Made by a program: the position numbers and the translations under genes. A stretch of DNA of 64,000 nucleotides, taken from contig JAPTOF010000003.1 in the NCBI GenBank assembly GCA_028554755.1, positions 23,062,501 to 23,126,500 on the forward strand. Direction: 5' to 3'. Below the pieces are notes generated by a model. The model worked only from the letters and a program-made list of their open reading frames with translations, had not been told where the DNA came from and did no database searches. The DNA is from Cordia subcordata (Eukaryota; Streptophyta; Magnoliopsida; Boraginales; Cordiaceae). Below, in pieces: positions 34,301 through 44,355 of this stretch; position 1 is the first letter of the stretch; each line of letters starts with the position of its first letter.

Positions 34301-37245
34301 TCGAACATGTAATCTGGAAAACTCTGCCTCAGTAACTCTAGTATTTCTCCCAACAGCCTAAAAGTCTTCTTTTGAGATGTGTATGTCATATGATTCTGAC
34401 ACACAGGACTAGTTAGTCGCTTAGTGAAAGATATATCTACACACATATATACATATATAATGGAAGTTAATCACATGTTAGCATATTAAAAATAAAGCTT
34501 AGGATGTTTAAATGTTATAATCATGAAAACCAAGAAGTTAAAGAATTGAAGTTTTGGAACTTATAAGGTTCTCCTGATCCTTGGGAAACTCTGAGAAGAG
34601 AAAGTTCATATGTTGAATGCCTGATGCATGTGAAATCAACTAGAAATTTAAAATAATATCCAAGAAACAAAGGGAAACCGATATATACACAGATAAAGAG
34701 CCAGTTTGGATTGGCTTTTTTTAAAGAAAAAACACTTTTTTTCTTGAAAAATTTATACTAAATTTGCAATAACTATTTGATTTGGTTTCCAGAAAAACTG
34801 AAATTTTGAAAAAAACTCAAATACAGTTTTTTTTAGAAGTCAGAATTTTCAGCTTCTTAAAAAAATCTGTTTTTCAAAAACTATTAAAAAAAGCGCTTTT
34901 ACAAAAAGCCAATCCAAACGGGCCCAACCACTGGAGTTTAAAGAAGCAGGAAAATTATATGCCAGCCCTTTAGCATCTCTACTGACTGGTGACAAGAAAA
35001 CTGTTACGGCATCAAACGTAAATGTAGAAGTGTATTTTTCCTAAGAAGTCTCTGAATATCTATTTGAGAAGCGGCCTAACAAGTTCAGGCTCACGAAGAT
35101 AAAATTAAAGACACTTCGTTTTGAACCACATACACGTGCACAGTATATAGACCATTAGAAACAATTACCTTGAATAGCTCTATGCAGGAGGCATTCAACA
35201 ATATCACGGGAATCTTTGTGAATAACCTCACTAACCAGGGACTTCCCTATAGCTTCATTAGCTTGCAATCCAGTCAGTTCGGCCATCTTAGTGTTCCATC
35301 CATTAACTAACCCAGATGAATCAACAGCAAAAATCGGAGCATTAGCTGTTTCAATCAATCTGACCATTTCCCATGCCACAGAACGGAGCTCATCCATTCT
35401 TGGGTTATCAGAATCATCCTGTTGATAATCCATCATAGGTTTGTCACCACTGTCTTCAACCTCCTGAAAGGAATCTCTCAATATAAGCTGCAAAGAGTGA
35501 ATAGCATTAATCTCTGAAACTTCCCAAGGCAAACTTTTGCTCTTAACCACCTCAAGAAAGGCTATAAACGAGGATCTCGGATGCATTCTTCCGCCATCAT
35601 CTTTCTCCTCTGGATGATGCTTAGCTCCTCCCCATTTAACTTCTTTTGCTGTGTGAGACCTGAACCAAAATAAGAAATCTGTGGAAGTGATTCTTGCCAT
35701 AGCCATGCCACAAACTGCATCACCAAGTAGAGCAGCACCAGGGTAGCCAGCTTCAGCAAGACTATCTGTGCTTAACCCTGTGGAGTCTCCATGAGAAGTT
35801 AGCAACCATTCGGCAATGTTTTTGAGTTGTGACTCAGTTGGAGTCACCCCTAGCAACCAACATTTCCCTCTATAATATAGGGCAGCCCCGTCACACTTAA
35901 CAAGATCCATAATACTAGGAGATTGAGTCACAATACCCAATGGAGCATCTCGAAGAAGCATGTCACACAATAACGTCTGCATCTGGAGGATCTTCTTCTC
36001 CGCCAGCTGCGCTGCCAACTGAAGCTCCATATAAAGCTGCAGGCCAAATGCCTGCATCAGAAATTCACATGCATAGCGAAGTGGAAAAGGGACATAGCGC
36101 GGTGAAGTATGGTGACAGACTACTAAGCCCCACAGCTTCATTGAATCATTGCCGTTGATAACTACTGCCATCACCAGTGAAGCAATTGACCCCATATTAG
36201 CCATGTAGTGGGTATGGCAGCCATGAGGCGCACGAAGAGTTGAATTCACCAATACAAGGGGCTTCTTTAATTCTTCACTCTGAATTATCTTAACCGGTTG
36301 CGCATTGCAATCACAGATCATTCTGACTCGATTCTGCTTAAACAAGAACCTAGACGCTTGTGGAATATCTGTTGAAGGATAGTGCAATCCCAAGTAAGGC
36401 TCTAGGTCAGATCTTCTAATCTCTGACACAACTTCACCATGATTATCATCATGAAATTTATAAACCATAACCCTGTCGTACCCGGTAAGCTTTTGAACAT
36501 CTTCCACCACTGTGTCACACAAAACCCCTATATCACCCCCAGGGACAGACTGCAGCCTAGAAATCGCCCGGAGGGCTAGTTTCTGTGACTGAACTGCCCC
36601 AGCAAGCAGCAATCCAGGATCACCAGAGTGAGCAGGCTCCAAATCAATCACAATCCCCACATCAATTCTGTGCAATATAGCATAAAAGGGCTTATGGGTA
36701 CTCCTAGAATGAACCCAAATTGGGTTCAACAAAGAAATTTCCCTAGATGCTACAGCTTTAGCCAATGATGCCCTTGAAGAAGGAGTGAAAAGGGTCCTAG
36801 CATCAATCCCAAGCACACTCTCCAACATCTTGGACTCAACAAGACTCTTCAAACCCAACATATCAAAGCAATTCTCACTATACCCTATGATCTTAAAAGT
36901 AGGCTGCTCAATTGCAAGCATACAACCAAAAGGCTGGACAAGACCACCCCTTTGAATCCTTGAAAGATAAGCAATCATTTCTTCTTCAGTACTAACAGTT
37001 TGTGGTGCATGCATAACTGATTCTGAGTAGTTAAACAACTTACCAGACATCCCAGACTGCTCAAACTCAACCATGAGCTTTGCATCAGCACTGTACTGAG
37101 CCATAGCCTTACTGTTATTGTTGGTGTTCATGTTGCTTGCAGCTGAAGATGAAAAAGTGGTGGCTATATTGTTATATTTGATATTATTATTATTATTATT
37201 ATTTGTGGCTCTTGTATCATCTCTTGTCTTGCTTTGGAGGTCCAT
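31308..37245 (-). CDS. PHYE: Phytochrome E, red/far-red photoreceptor, four exons, 1123 aa
   Basis: Phytochromes carry a bilin on a Cys and switch between Pr and Pfr; phyE acts with phyB in shade avoidance, germination and flowering. Minus-strand exons 37245-35169, 34081-33277, 32518-32228 and 31506-31308 join in frame to 3372 nt. The N-terminus has a seven-Asn run and other Asn-rich stretches (residues 15-45). N-terminal PAS spans about 80-190. The GAF domain has DIP at 293-295 and chromophore Cys343 in [10 protein letters not shown]. The PHY domain contains [17 protein letters not shown]. Two PAS repeats follow ([25 protein letters not shown]). The histidine-kinase-related domain reads [10 protein letters not shown] at 906-915, lacking the phosphoacceptor His as usual for plant phytochromes. 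Length and sequence fit phyE better than phyA, phyB or phyC, in my judgement. Intron 1 holds a MITE-like element; exon 3 has a TAGCAG acceptor. Confidence 0.93.
34698..34925. repeat. MITE-like element in PHYE intron 1
   Basis: The left end (gagccagtttggattggctt) and right end (aaagccaatccaaacgggcc) are inverted repeats of about 22 bp with few mismatches, enclosing about 180 bp of A/T-rich DNA. This is the clearest copy of the family also seen at 1-148, 440-520, 2699-2915 and 6640-6831. No transposase is encoded. A target duplication is not obvious. Confidence 0.65.
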
Positions 37246-39618
37246 TTTGTGCTGTCTTGATGATGTATCGTTCTTGCAAGAAGAACCAGTTAGTTATGTG
37301 GAACTTGTACTAAAAGTAGCTGGATCTTTATCATCACTGTACTTTGTTTCTGTGTCTTTTTCTTTTTCCTTTTTTTTTGGCTTTTGGGTCTCCTCTGTAA
37401 TCTGTCTCCACATATATTCTCTATACATTTGCAGGTATGGTCCAGCTATCTTCTTGTAAAACTGTCATTATGCCTTCTAATCAGTCTTATTCTGAAATCT
37501 AACCTTTTATTTACTCACATGCAGTGACTGTAAGCAGTGAAATTTTTATCATAAATTGTTGTATTAATATGCCCCTTCATGTACAAACTCGAACAATGGA
37601 GTTTATGCGTTACGCGGCTTCTTGCATGTCCACTCCGTGGCTTCCACTAATTTCGATGGTGCTCATTCAAGCATCTCTCTGTTATGTCATGGGATGCGTG
37701 GTCCGCTTTTGGGGAATGGCACTTAAATTGTTTGCGGCAAATATATATATATATATATATATAGATATGTATATCTCGGAAAATTTTTTTTGAGAAAATT
37801 TTTTTGGTATTAAGTGACACTGCAAAATAAATAAATTGAAAGCAATTTTGACTTAATGTTGAAGAAATAATTATGAAAGTGTAAAATATGTTTTGCAAAT
37901 TTATAACATAAAAAGTTATTATCTAGTAAAACAACATTAATATATTGCCAAACATTTAAAAAGGACGGGAGCTAAAATATTGAAAAAGAACTTGATCACA
38001 AATATTTTTTTTTTTGGTCTTTTGATCATTAATAATACATAATATTACTTATTTAATTATTTTTATTTTAATACCATATTATGATCTTTTTACTATTTTA
38101 TTATAATTGGGGGAGAAAAATTATCTGACTAATAAAGAAGACACATGTCTTATAACAAGGAAATAGTAAAAAGAAAATAAAAGAAATACATGGATTTCTT
38201 TTAATTTTTTTAATTTTTTAATCTTTTAATTTTTTATTTTTAATTTTATTTATTTTCTATTATAGTTCATGAAAGAAAGATATATAATAATATGTAAATA
38301 GATAGAAGGAGAAAGTACACAATTGCAAGAGTTTAAACTGAACTAGATGATTGAAAATTTTTAAAGAAGAGATAGGTATGATTTATTTTAGAATTTGTAT
38401 CTTTCTTACTTTATTTTAGCAAACTCATTCATTGGGTTGAGACGAACAATAAAATTTCCAAGTTTTGTTAGAAAAACTTTTTTTTATGGAATGAACTTTT
38501 TAATTATTATACCAAATTAAAAAATATGAACTAAAAGTTGAGTCGGTCATTACTTTTCAAGTAATTCCAACATCACCATTCATTTCTTAATTCATTTTGT
38601 GAAACAAAAGCAACGGAACAATTTTATTTGCTCAAGAGAGAATGCACCCAAAATCATGTTTTCAAGCAAGATATCAATAAGAACATACAATTCGAATCGG
38701 CGTTAACTTATCTATTATAAGACTTTGTGGCATGAATTATGGGGAAAAAAATTAAATGTTAGGGTTTTGACAACTTTTTTTTTTTTTTGGTTCAAGTCAA
38801 ATAATTTTCCATATACTTGGCCCATCGCTATGCAAAGTAGAATCATCTCTCTAGTTTAGCTTGCCAAAATTATTTTTCTTATAAGAGAACGGCTGACAAG
38901 TTCAGCTATATATATATGTGTATGTATGTATCCTTATAGTCGTTCTTACTATACTAATTGTAATGACAAAAAGCATGTTATATTGGGACAAATGTGGTAA
39001 GTTACATAAAATAAGGTTGATGTTTTGGTGATAAAATCACTTATGATAAAAGTAGTTTTAAATGTTTTGAAATGTTTACAATGTTCTCGAAGTCAAATCT
39101 TAAGTAAATTTTAAAGTAAAACTACTCAAAATGTTTCGTTATTTCTGTCTTAAGCTGATCTTTGACTGAAATTGAAAGTAATCAAGTAATCAAGAAATCA
39201 TCAAAAGATGAAATTGTTGTTTTTTTCCCCTTTTACGAGAGACCAAATATTGAGTACATATTACATCTAACTAACAGGAATTGATCTTATGCAATTACTG
39301 AAAATTGATTTCAGACCACTCACATTATAAGTAAGAGACATACCACTAAACAATTAGGTCATTAGTGATGAAATTGTTGTTGCTTGACATGTAATTTTGT
39401 AATCATATGTATGCAACTGTAAAAAGTTTTAGCGGGCAGGAAGTGAGCTCGAATAGAGTCTCGACAAATTACTTTATGGACTCCCAAGGTATTGTGAGAT
39501 GCGAAAATGATGTGAGTACAACTCTTGTAAACGGATGATAAACTTCATAATCAAAATACACATTCAACTCTTTTTTCAGTTATGGGACAGACAAGATATT
39601 ACGAGTCTTATGTATATC
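37246..39618. other. Upstream region of PHYE and AT-rich intergenic DNA
   Basis: The first about 250 bp must hold the PHYE leader and core promoter (minus strand), rich in A/G on that strand. The rest is AT-rich with a (TA)n run at about 37739-37763 and no supportable gene. Confidence 0.45.
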
Positions 39619-39728
39619 TGTTAGAAAATTTCAAAAGAAGATGACTGCCAAAGTTTGCCACCAACGGTCATCAATACCAAAAAATGTATGGCTTCAACAC
39701 CAAAAGATGCATGGCTTCAAAACGACCC

Positions 39729-39878
39729 TTTGGAGTTATATAATGTTAATCTTGTGATTTTTCATGTGCGACTTGTAAATATTTTAACGCTTTGAAGTTT
39801 TATAATGTTAATTTTGTGATTTTTTTTTATGTGGGGCTTGTACATATTTTAATGCTTTGGAGTTCTATAATAGTAACC
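39729..39878 (+). repeat. 62-65 bp tandem repeat inside the LTR
   Basis: Units start at 39729, 39791 and 39856 (third partial), each beginning tttg(g/a)agtt.tataat. The unit continues ...gttaattttgtgatttttt and ends ...acatattttaa(t/c)gc. Confidence 0.75.
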
Positions 39879-40002
39879 CTTACATGGGACCCATAATGAG
39901 ACTCAGATGGCGTGGGTGGGACTCGGATGGTCACATGGGAACTTGGTGGACACTGGACCAAAAGCCTAGATCTTGTATAGTTAAACTATTTTGGCGTCAA
40001 GG

Positions 40003-40146
40003 AAATAAATTTTATTGGACGAAGAGTTGGCAAGAACTTGGTCACTAAATAAACAAATTTTATTAGACCAAAAGTTGGCAAGAACTTAGTCACAAAATAA
40101 ACAAATTTTATTAGAGCAAAAGTCGACAAAAACTAGATCATCAAGC
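40003..40146 (+). repeat. 48-bp tandem repeat, three copies, inside the LTR
   Basis: Copies start at 40003, 40051 and 40099 with aaa(t/c)aaattttatt, followed by agttggcaagaactt(g/a)gtcac-like sequence. Spacing is exactly 48 bp. Confidence 0.8.
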
Positions 40147-40512
40147 ATAAAGATTTCTCATTCCTTGGCTTGTGCTTTAGTGCTTGGCATCCCCAAAAAA
40201 ATTGAAGAGTTTTTCATTGTATACTCTTAATTAAATTCTCTTCTTCTTGTTGTTTATTGAATAGGAATTAGTTTCTTCTATTATAAGAGAGAGTAAAATT
40301 ATTCTCTACTTATTCTAGAGAGAAATATTGTATAATTCTTACATGATAGTGAATCTTCCATTATCTGCCCGTGGTTTTTTTATCTCAATTTATTTGGGGG
40401 TTTTTACGTAAAAATTTTGGTGCCTTAATTATTCATTTTTCTCATTTCTTATTTTAGCTGTATAATCTTTTTTTGACAAATCTATCATTCTGCTGCGCCA
40501 CACCCTAACAAA

Positions 40513-40522
40513 TCTGATACCA
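40513..40522 (-). other. Reversed Met-tRNA primer-binding-site-like motif
   Basis: tctgatacca is the complement of TGGTATCAGA, the usual primer-binding site of plant Copia elements, and is followed directly by tgttaagg, an LTR-start-like string. It implies a second, minus-oriented element remnant abutting the solo LTR. Short motif; chance is possible. Confidence 0.3.
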
Positions 40523-41590
40523 TGTTAAGGATCACTTAAGTTTCATAAAAATTGATTGATACGAGAAATGGTTCAGGACTTTATATGATGATTGCGGTAG
40601 AAATCTACATACAGAAGTTCTTTTCTTGCAAACTTTCATGATTGTTCACTGTGTTAATTTCGTTTATGCAATGTATAATGACCATTGAGTTTCATTTTAT
40701 CCTACATGTTCATTTACAGAACCCTATTTGCACATATTGTAGGAGACTCATAAATTCTCATAATAGCACTTCAACACGTTTTAAATTTTTTTTTTTTTAA
40801 ATTTTTTATACATAACTCAATTATTTTCTTTTACACCTCTCTGGTTTTATTTTTGGGGAATAAACTAAACTTAGACCCTTATAAAGTTTGAAGGACGGTC
40901 AAACTAACAAGAATTCCGTTTACAAATGCTTGAGAATTTAAATTTTGCAACTTACTGGTCAAAAGCAAGAAGAATATTTATTTGCCGGTATATTCTAGAT
41001 ACTAGAGTTTAACTTGTTAACAAAACTATGTGAATGTTTCTCATTCCCATTCAACATACTAGAGAAAATAAAGAAAATGAGGATTGCAATACCTTTCCCT
41101 TGATAAAGAACTGCAAAATGGAGCACAAATGTACATATAAGACATTGCTTTTTCTTCTTTTTAATTCATTAAAAAAAGAAAATAGAGCGGTTATAATATT
41201 ATGAAAATAATTTAACAATTGTGAATTATTAACATAATTATACAGAAAAATATGAATAGTGTATAACTATTATATTACAATCATAGTGTTATGATTTTAC
41301 CTAAACATAAATTCAACACATCAACGAAAAAATTAACCAGCCAAACTTAAACATATATAAAATATATATAGAAAAATAAAAATAAAAATCTATACATAGA
41401 AAAAAAAAATCGAAAACCACACATAAATATCATAAAGTTGCTTTCTTAATTTTTGGCCTCCTTTTTCATTGTCCCTACTCAAAAAAGCAAAACTTTTGAG
41501 CACAAATAAAAACTTGAGGAGCGTGCAATCACGCGCTCAAGAACGCCCGTGGAGCAGCCATTTCCCACACGGCTCCTCTCTTTCCGCGAA
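40523..41590. other. AT-rich DNA upstream of the SSP4-like gene
   Basis: No coding signal. The first part may be LTR debris. Composition becomes more GC-rich after about 41510, as expected on entering a promoter. Confidence 0.4.
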
Positions 41591-41930
41591 CCTGCACGTG
41601 TCGACACGTTATCCTGACGTTGACTTCATTCCACGTGGCACGTCTCCACCGGTTCAACACCTTTTCTCCACTCTCAATCCTGGCCGTTAACTTACTCTCA
41701 CGTAACACTACTTAAGCACGGGTTATAATCCTCTACGACGTACGCCTCCATCACACCCTACGACCATTTGCTTCAAGCTTGTACCTTTTCAACAAATTTA
41801 TCCCACGTCGTTGAAGTCTAGTGTTGAAGTCGCAAGGTACAACACCTCGAGCACAAACTGAAAAATACATAGAAAAGTTCGGTTGTATAGTAGAGCTGAC
41901 ATGGCCAGCGAACCCAATTTCTATATATAC
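41591..41930 (+). promoter_or_regulatory. SSP4: Promoter of the SSP4-like gene with G-box/ABRE motifs and TATA box
   Basis: GCACGTGTC at about 41594-41602 and CCACGTGGCAC at 41631-41641 carry CACGTG cores bound by plant bZIP and bHLH factors (including PIFs and ABFs). A TATA-like ctatatatac at 41921-41930 lies about 20-30 bp before the likely leader (accaacttgagagagagag). The elements are read directly; their use is inferred. Confidence 0.55.
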
Positions 41931-41949
41931 CCTGAGCAGAGACCAACTT

Positions 41950-41978
41950 GAGAGAGAGAGGACTTGGCTTCTCTAAAG
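41950..41978 (+). promoter_or_regulatory. SSP4: Inferred non-coding first exon of the SSP4-like gene
   Basis: GA-rich leader ending ctctaaag before the donor gtatatgc (41979). The next acceptor is tgttccag (44102-44109), giving a leader intron of about 2.1 kb. The start point is approximate. Confidence 0.4.
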
Positions 41979-44175
41979 GTATATGCATATATAATATAAT
42001 AATGTATATAATTCACTATGTATTGAAGTTGTGGCCTGTAATTATCTGTATAAATGAGGTACTTGCAACTATAGTTATGGATAAATTGAGTAGCATTTGC
42101 ACATAGTAAGCGTTATGTGGGTGCGTGTGTGTGTCTCTGTGTGTGTGTGTGTGGAATTTGAGCTTCTTGAGAGTTGATAGTTCAGCTACTTCAATTTGTT
42201 GACTTTTTCTTTAGGTATGTTAATTTTCTTGGGAATTAATTCTTCAGAAGCTTTGGGTCTTGAATATAGAGTTCTTAGCTTTTTGGCGTTTTGTGTGTGT
42301 GTGTGTGTGTTTTTCTTTTGTTATTGTTATTTTTTTGTTTGTGATTATGAATTGCGAATTTGGTTAAGCTTATATGTGAATTGAACTGACACTTGAGCTG
42401 AAATTTGGTTTACTTGAAAAATCTTGAAGTTTCTGAGATGGGGTTTCGGTAAACAACAATTTCTTTTTTTTAAAAAAATTATTTTGCGAATATATCTTCC
42501 GTGTGATTTATGAGCTTTTGATTTTTCTATGTGTGCGGTGTTAGTCTAAGGCTTTGGAGTTCAGTTTCCTAGTCCCGAAGCTTTATTCTTTTCTATCTAG
42601 AATTGATTTGTGTATTCATTTGCGAGTTTGTCTATAACTGCTTCTGAAGTGTGTGCGAGGAAAGTTTTAATCTTTGTGTTCAAGTCAGTTACTTTTCGAT
42701 ATTTTGTGTTCTTTGTAAGTTTCAAGAAGTGCTGTTTATCATCCGTTTGATGAATACATGGTTATGAAGGTCAGGGATGAGTTGTTTTTAATTGGTTATA
42801 AAGTCCATCAGTGCAAGAAAACCAAAAAGCTTTAGTTTCTCTCCCCCCACCCCCCCCCCCCTCTCTATGTATTAAATTGGTAGTTGTTAGACACTTGTGC
42901 ATCCAGCCTGATCCGAGTTTTACTTGGCCAAACAATTTTTATTCAATTTTTTGATGTTAGAGTGCAACTAGATTTCTTGACATACTTCAGGTTGGAAATA
43001 ATATCTTTTCTTTTCTATAGCTTTATATTCCTGATTTGTTAAGTAAATACAATAAATTCCTGGATATACTTGATCAGAAGGTATTGAAAAAGTTTGTTTT
43101 TTGGTCCTGCAACCATGAATTGACCAAGGGTGTTATCATGGAGAACGCAGTAATAGTATGGACTTCTATCAATTAGATATCATAGACAGAAGATTATGGT
43201 AATAATTGTATTGGTTTCTATGTTTTCTTATTTTTCATTAGATTGATTAAATTGAAGAAGTGAGAAAGAAAATTGCATAATATGGCCGAACCTTTTAACC
43301 TCATAGTAAAATTTGACATTCTGGTAATGAAAATCCATTAGAAAGAGCCTTTTTGATATTATGAAATGCAAAACAGTTTCTAACCTTACCATCTTAAGTA
43401 GTCAAATGGGAAGCCGGTCCTGATGCATATTAACCTGAATCCATCAATTTTTATGCTTAAATATTGGGTAGACATATTTAAGTAAATGGTCAACCTAATA
43501 GTGCGCTTTCTCATTATTCTTGTTTATTCAATTGAAAACTTTATAATCTGACAAGATTTGGCATGCAAAATTGGCAGATTTGCAAGATCCTGAGTTAAAG
43601 TAGTTTGTTTCTATATGTCCATAATTTAAGAGATGAGACCAGAGATGCCTATTAGATCTTTATTAAAAGGAGATTACTCATCTTAGATAGAAAAGGAAAA
43701 CAATACTTGTAAATATCTCTCTAATAATCATATTCTGAACATGGTTGTTTCACTGCACCAGCATAGGTCTCGTTTAGCTACTCTCAAGTATCTGTAAAGT
43801 AACTTCTGTTATGGTCAAAGGCAGTGAAAATATGAAAGACAGTTGCCTTAGGACTTAAAAGGTTTAGTTGTCTTAAGAAATAGAAGTTAGAATATATACT
43901 CTCAAGACGAGTGAAGGTAGGTTTTTCAATCTCTGAATCAGTTTATTTTAGGCAATTATTCAATTGGTTATACCATTCTACAACCATATATGACAGGTAG
44001 AAAACATTTTCTTCTATGCCAATAGATTTCTGTGGAACTATTTGACATGTCTTGCTCTACTATCAGAGAGCTCCTATTTACTTCTGTCATCACTTGTTGC
44101 CTGTTCCAGATAATTCATTGACAGTCTCTTGTGGCCGACCTAATTATTTATCTAGGGGGTTCGGTTTTCCCACTG

Positions 44176-44355
44176 ATGTTCTCAAATCAAAATTGTGATA
44201 CGCATCACAACCACAGAGCGAATGCCATCATTAAAAATGAAGACCAAGTCGACCACAGGCTGTTCAAAAGAAAAATATGGGCTCCATGTATGCCGAAAGT
44301 CAAGTATGATATCCAAGAGTCATCTCTCTTGTGCCAGTATCCCTCAAAATGTTGA
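44176..44355 (+). promoter_or_regulatory. Upstream ORF overlapping the SSP4-like start codon
   Basis: The ATG at 44176 lies in the inferred second exon, 46 bp before the main ATG (44222) and in another frame. It stays open through the main start to TGA at 44353-44355. Such an overlapping uORF would reduce translation from the main ATG, whose own context (C at -3) is weak. Confidence 0.4.

Larger units (their letters stand above)
39619..40510 (+). mobile_element. Probable solo LTR of a Copia-like retrotransposon (892 bp)
   Basis: Begins TGTTAG and ends CTAACA, the short inverted TG...CA termini of LTRs. Near the 3' end it has gcccgtggttttt ... gggggtttttacgtaaa, which resembles the R/U5 signature of plant Copia LTRs (cgtgg ... 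tttccacgtaaa). No gag-pol is nearby. A 5-bp target duplication is not evident (atatc versus aatct), so the boundaries or the solo status may be wrong. Two tandem repeat blocks sit inside it. Confidence 0.45.

Noticed and set aside
37118..37459. 113-aa plus-strand frame over the PHYE start
   Set aside because: Antisense shadow of the Asn repeat and PHYE leader; hydrophobic low-complexity translation.
42841..42862. C-rich run in the SSP4-like leader intron as an i-motif or G-quadruplex
   Set aside because: It is a simple homopolymer-like tract, as is another near 45118. It does not show spaced G-runs, and length errors in assembly are likely.
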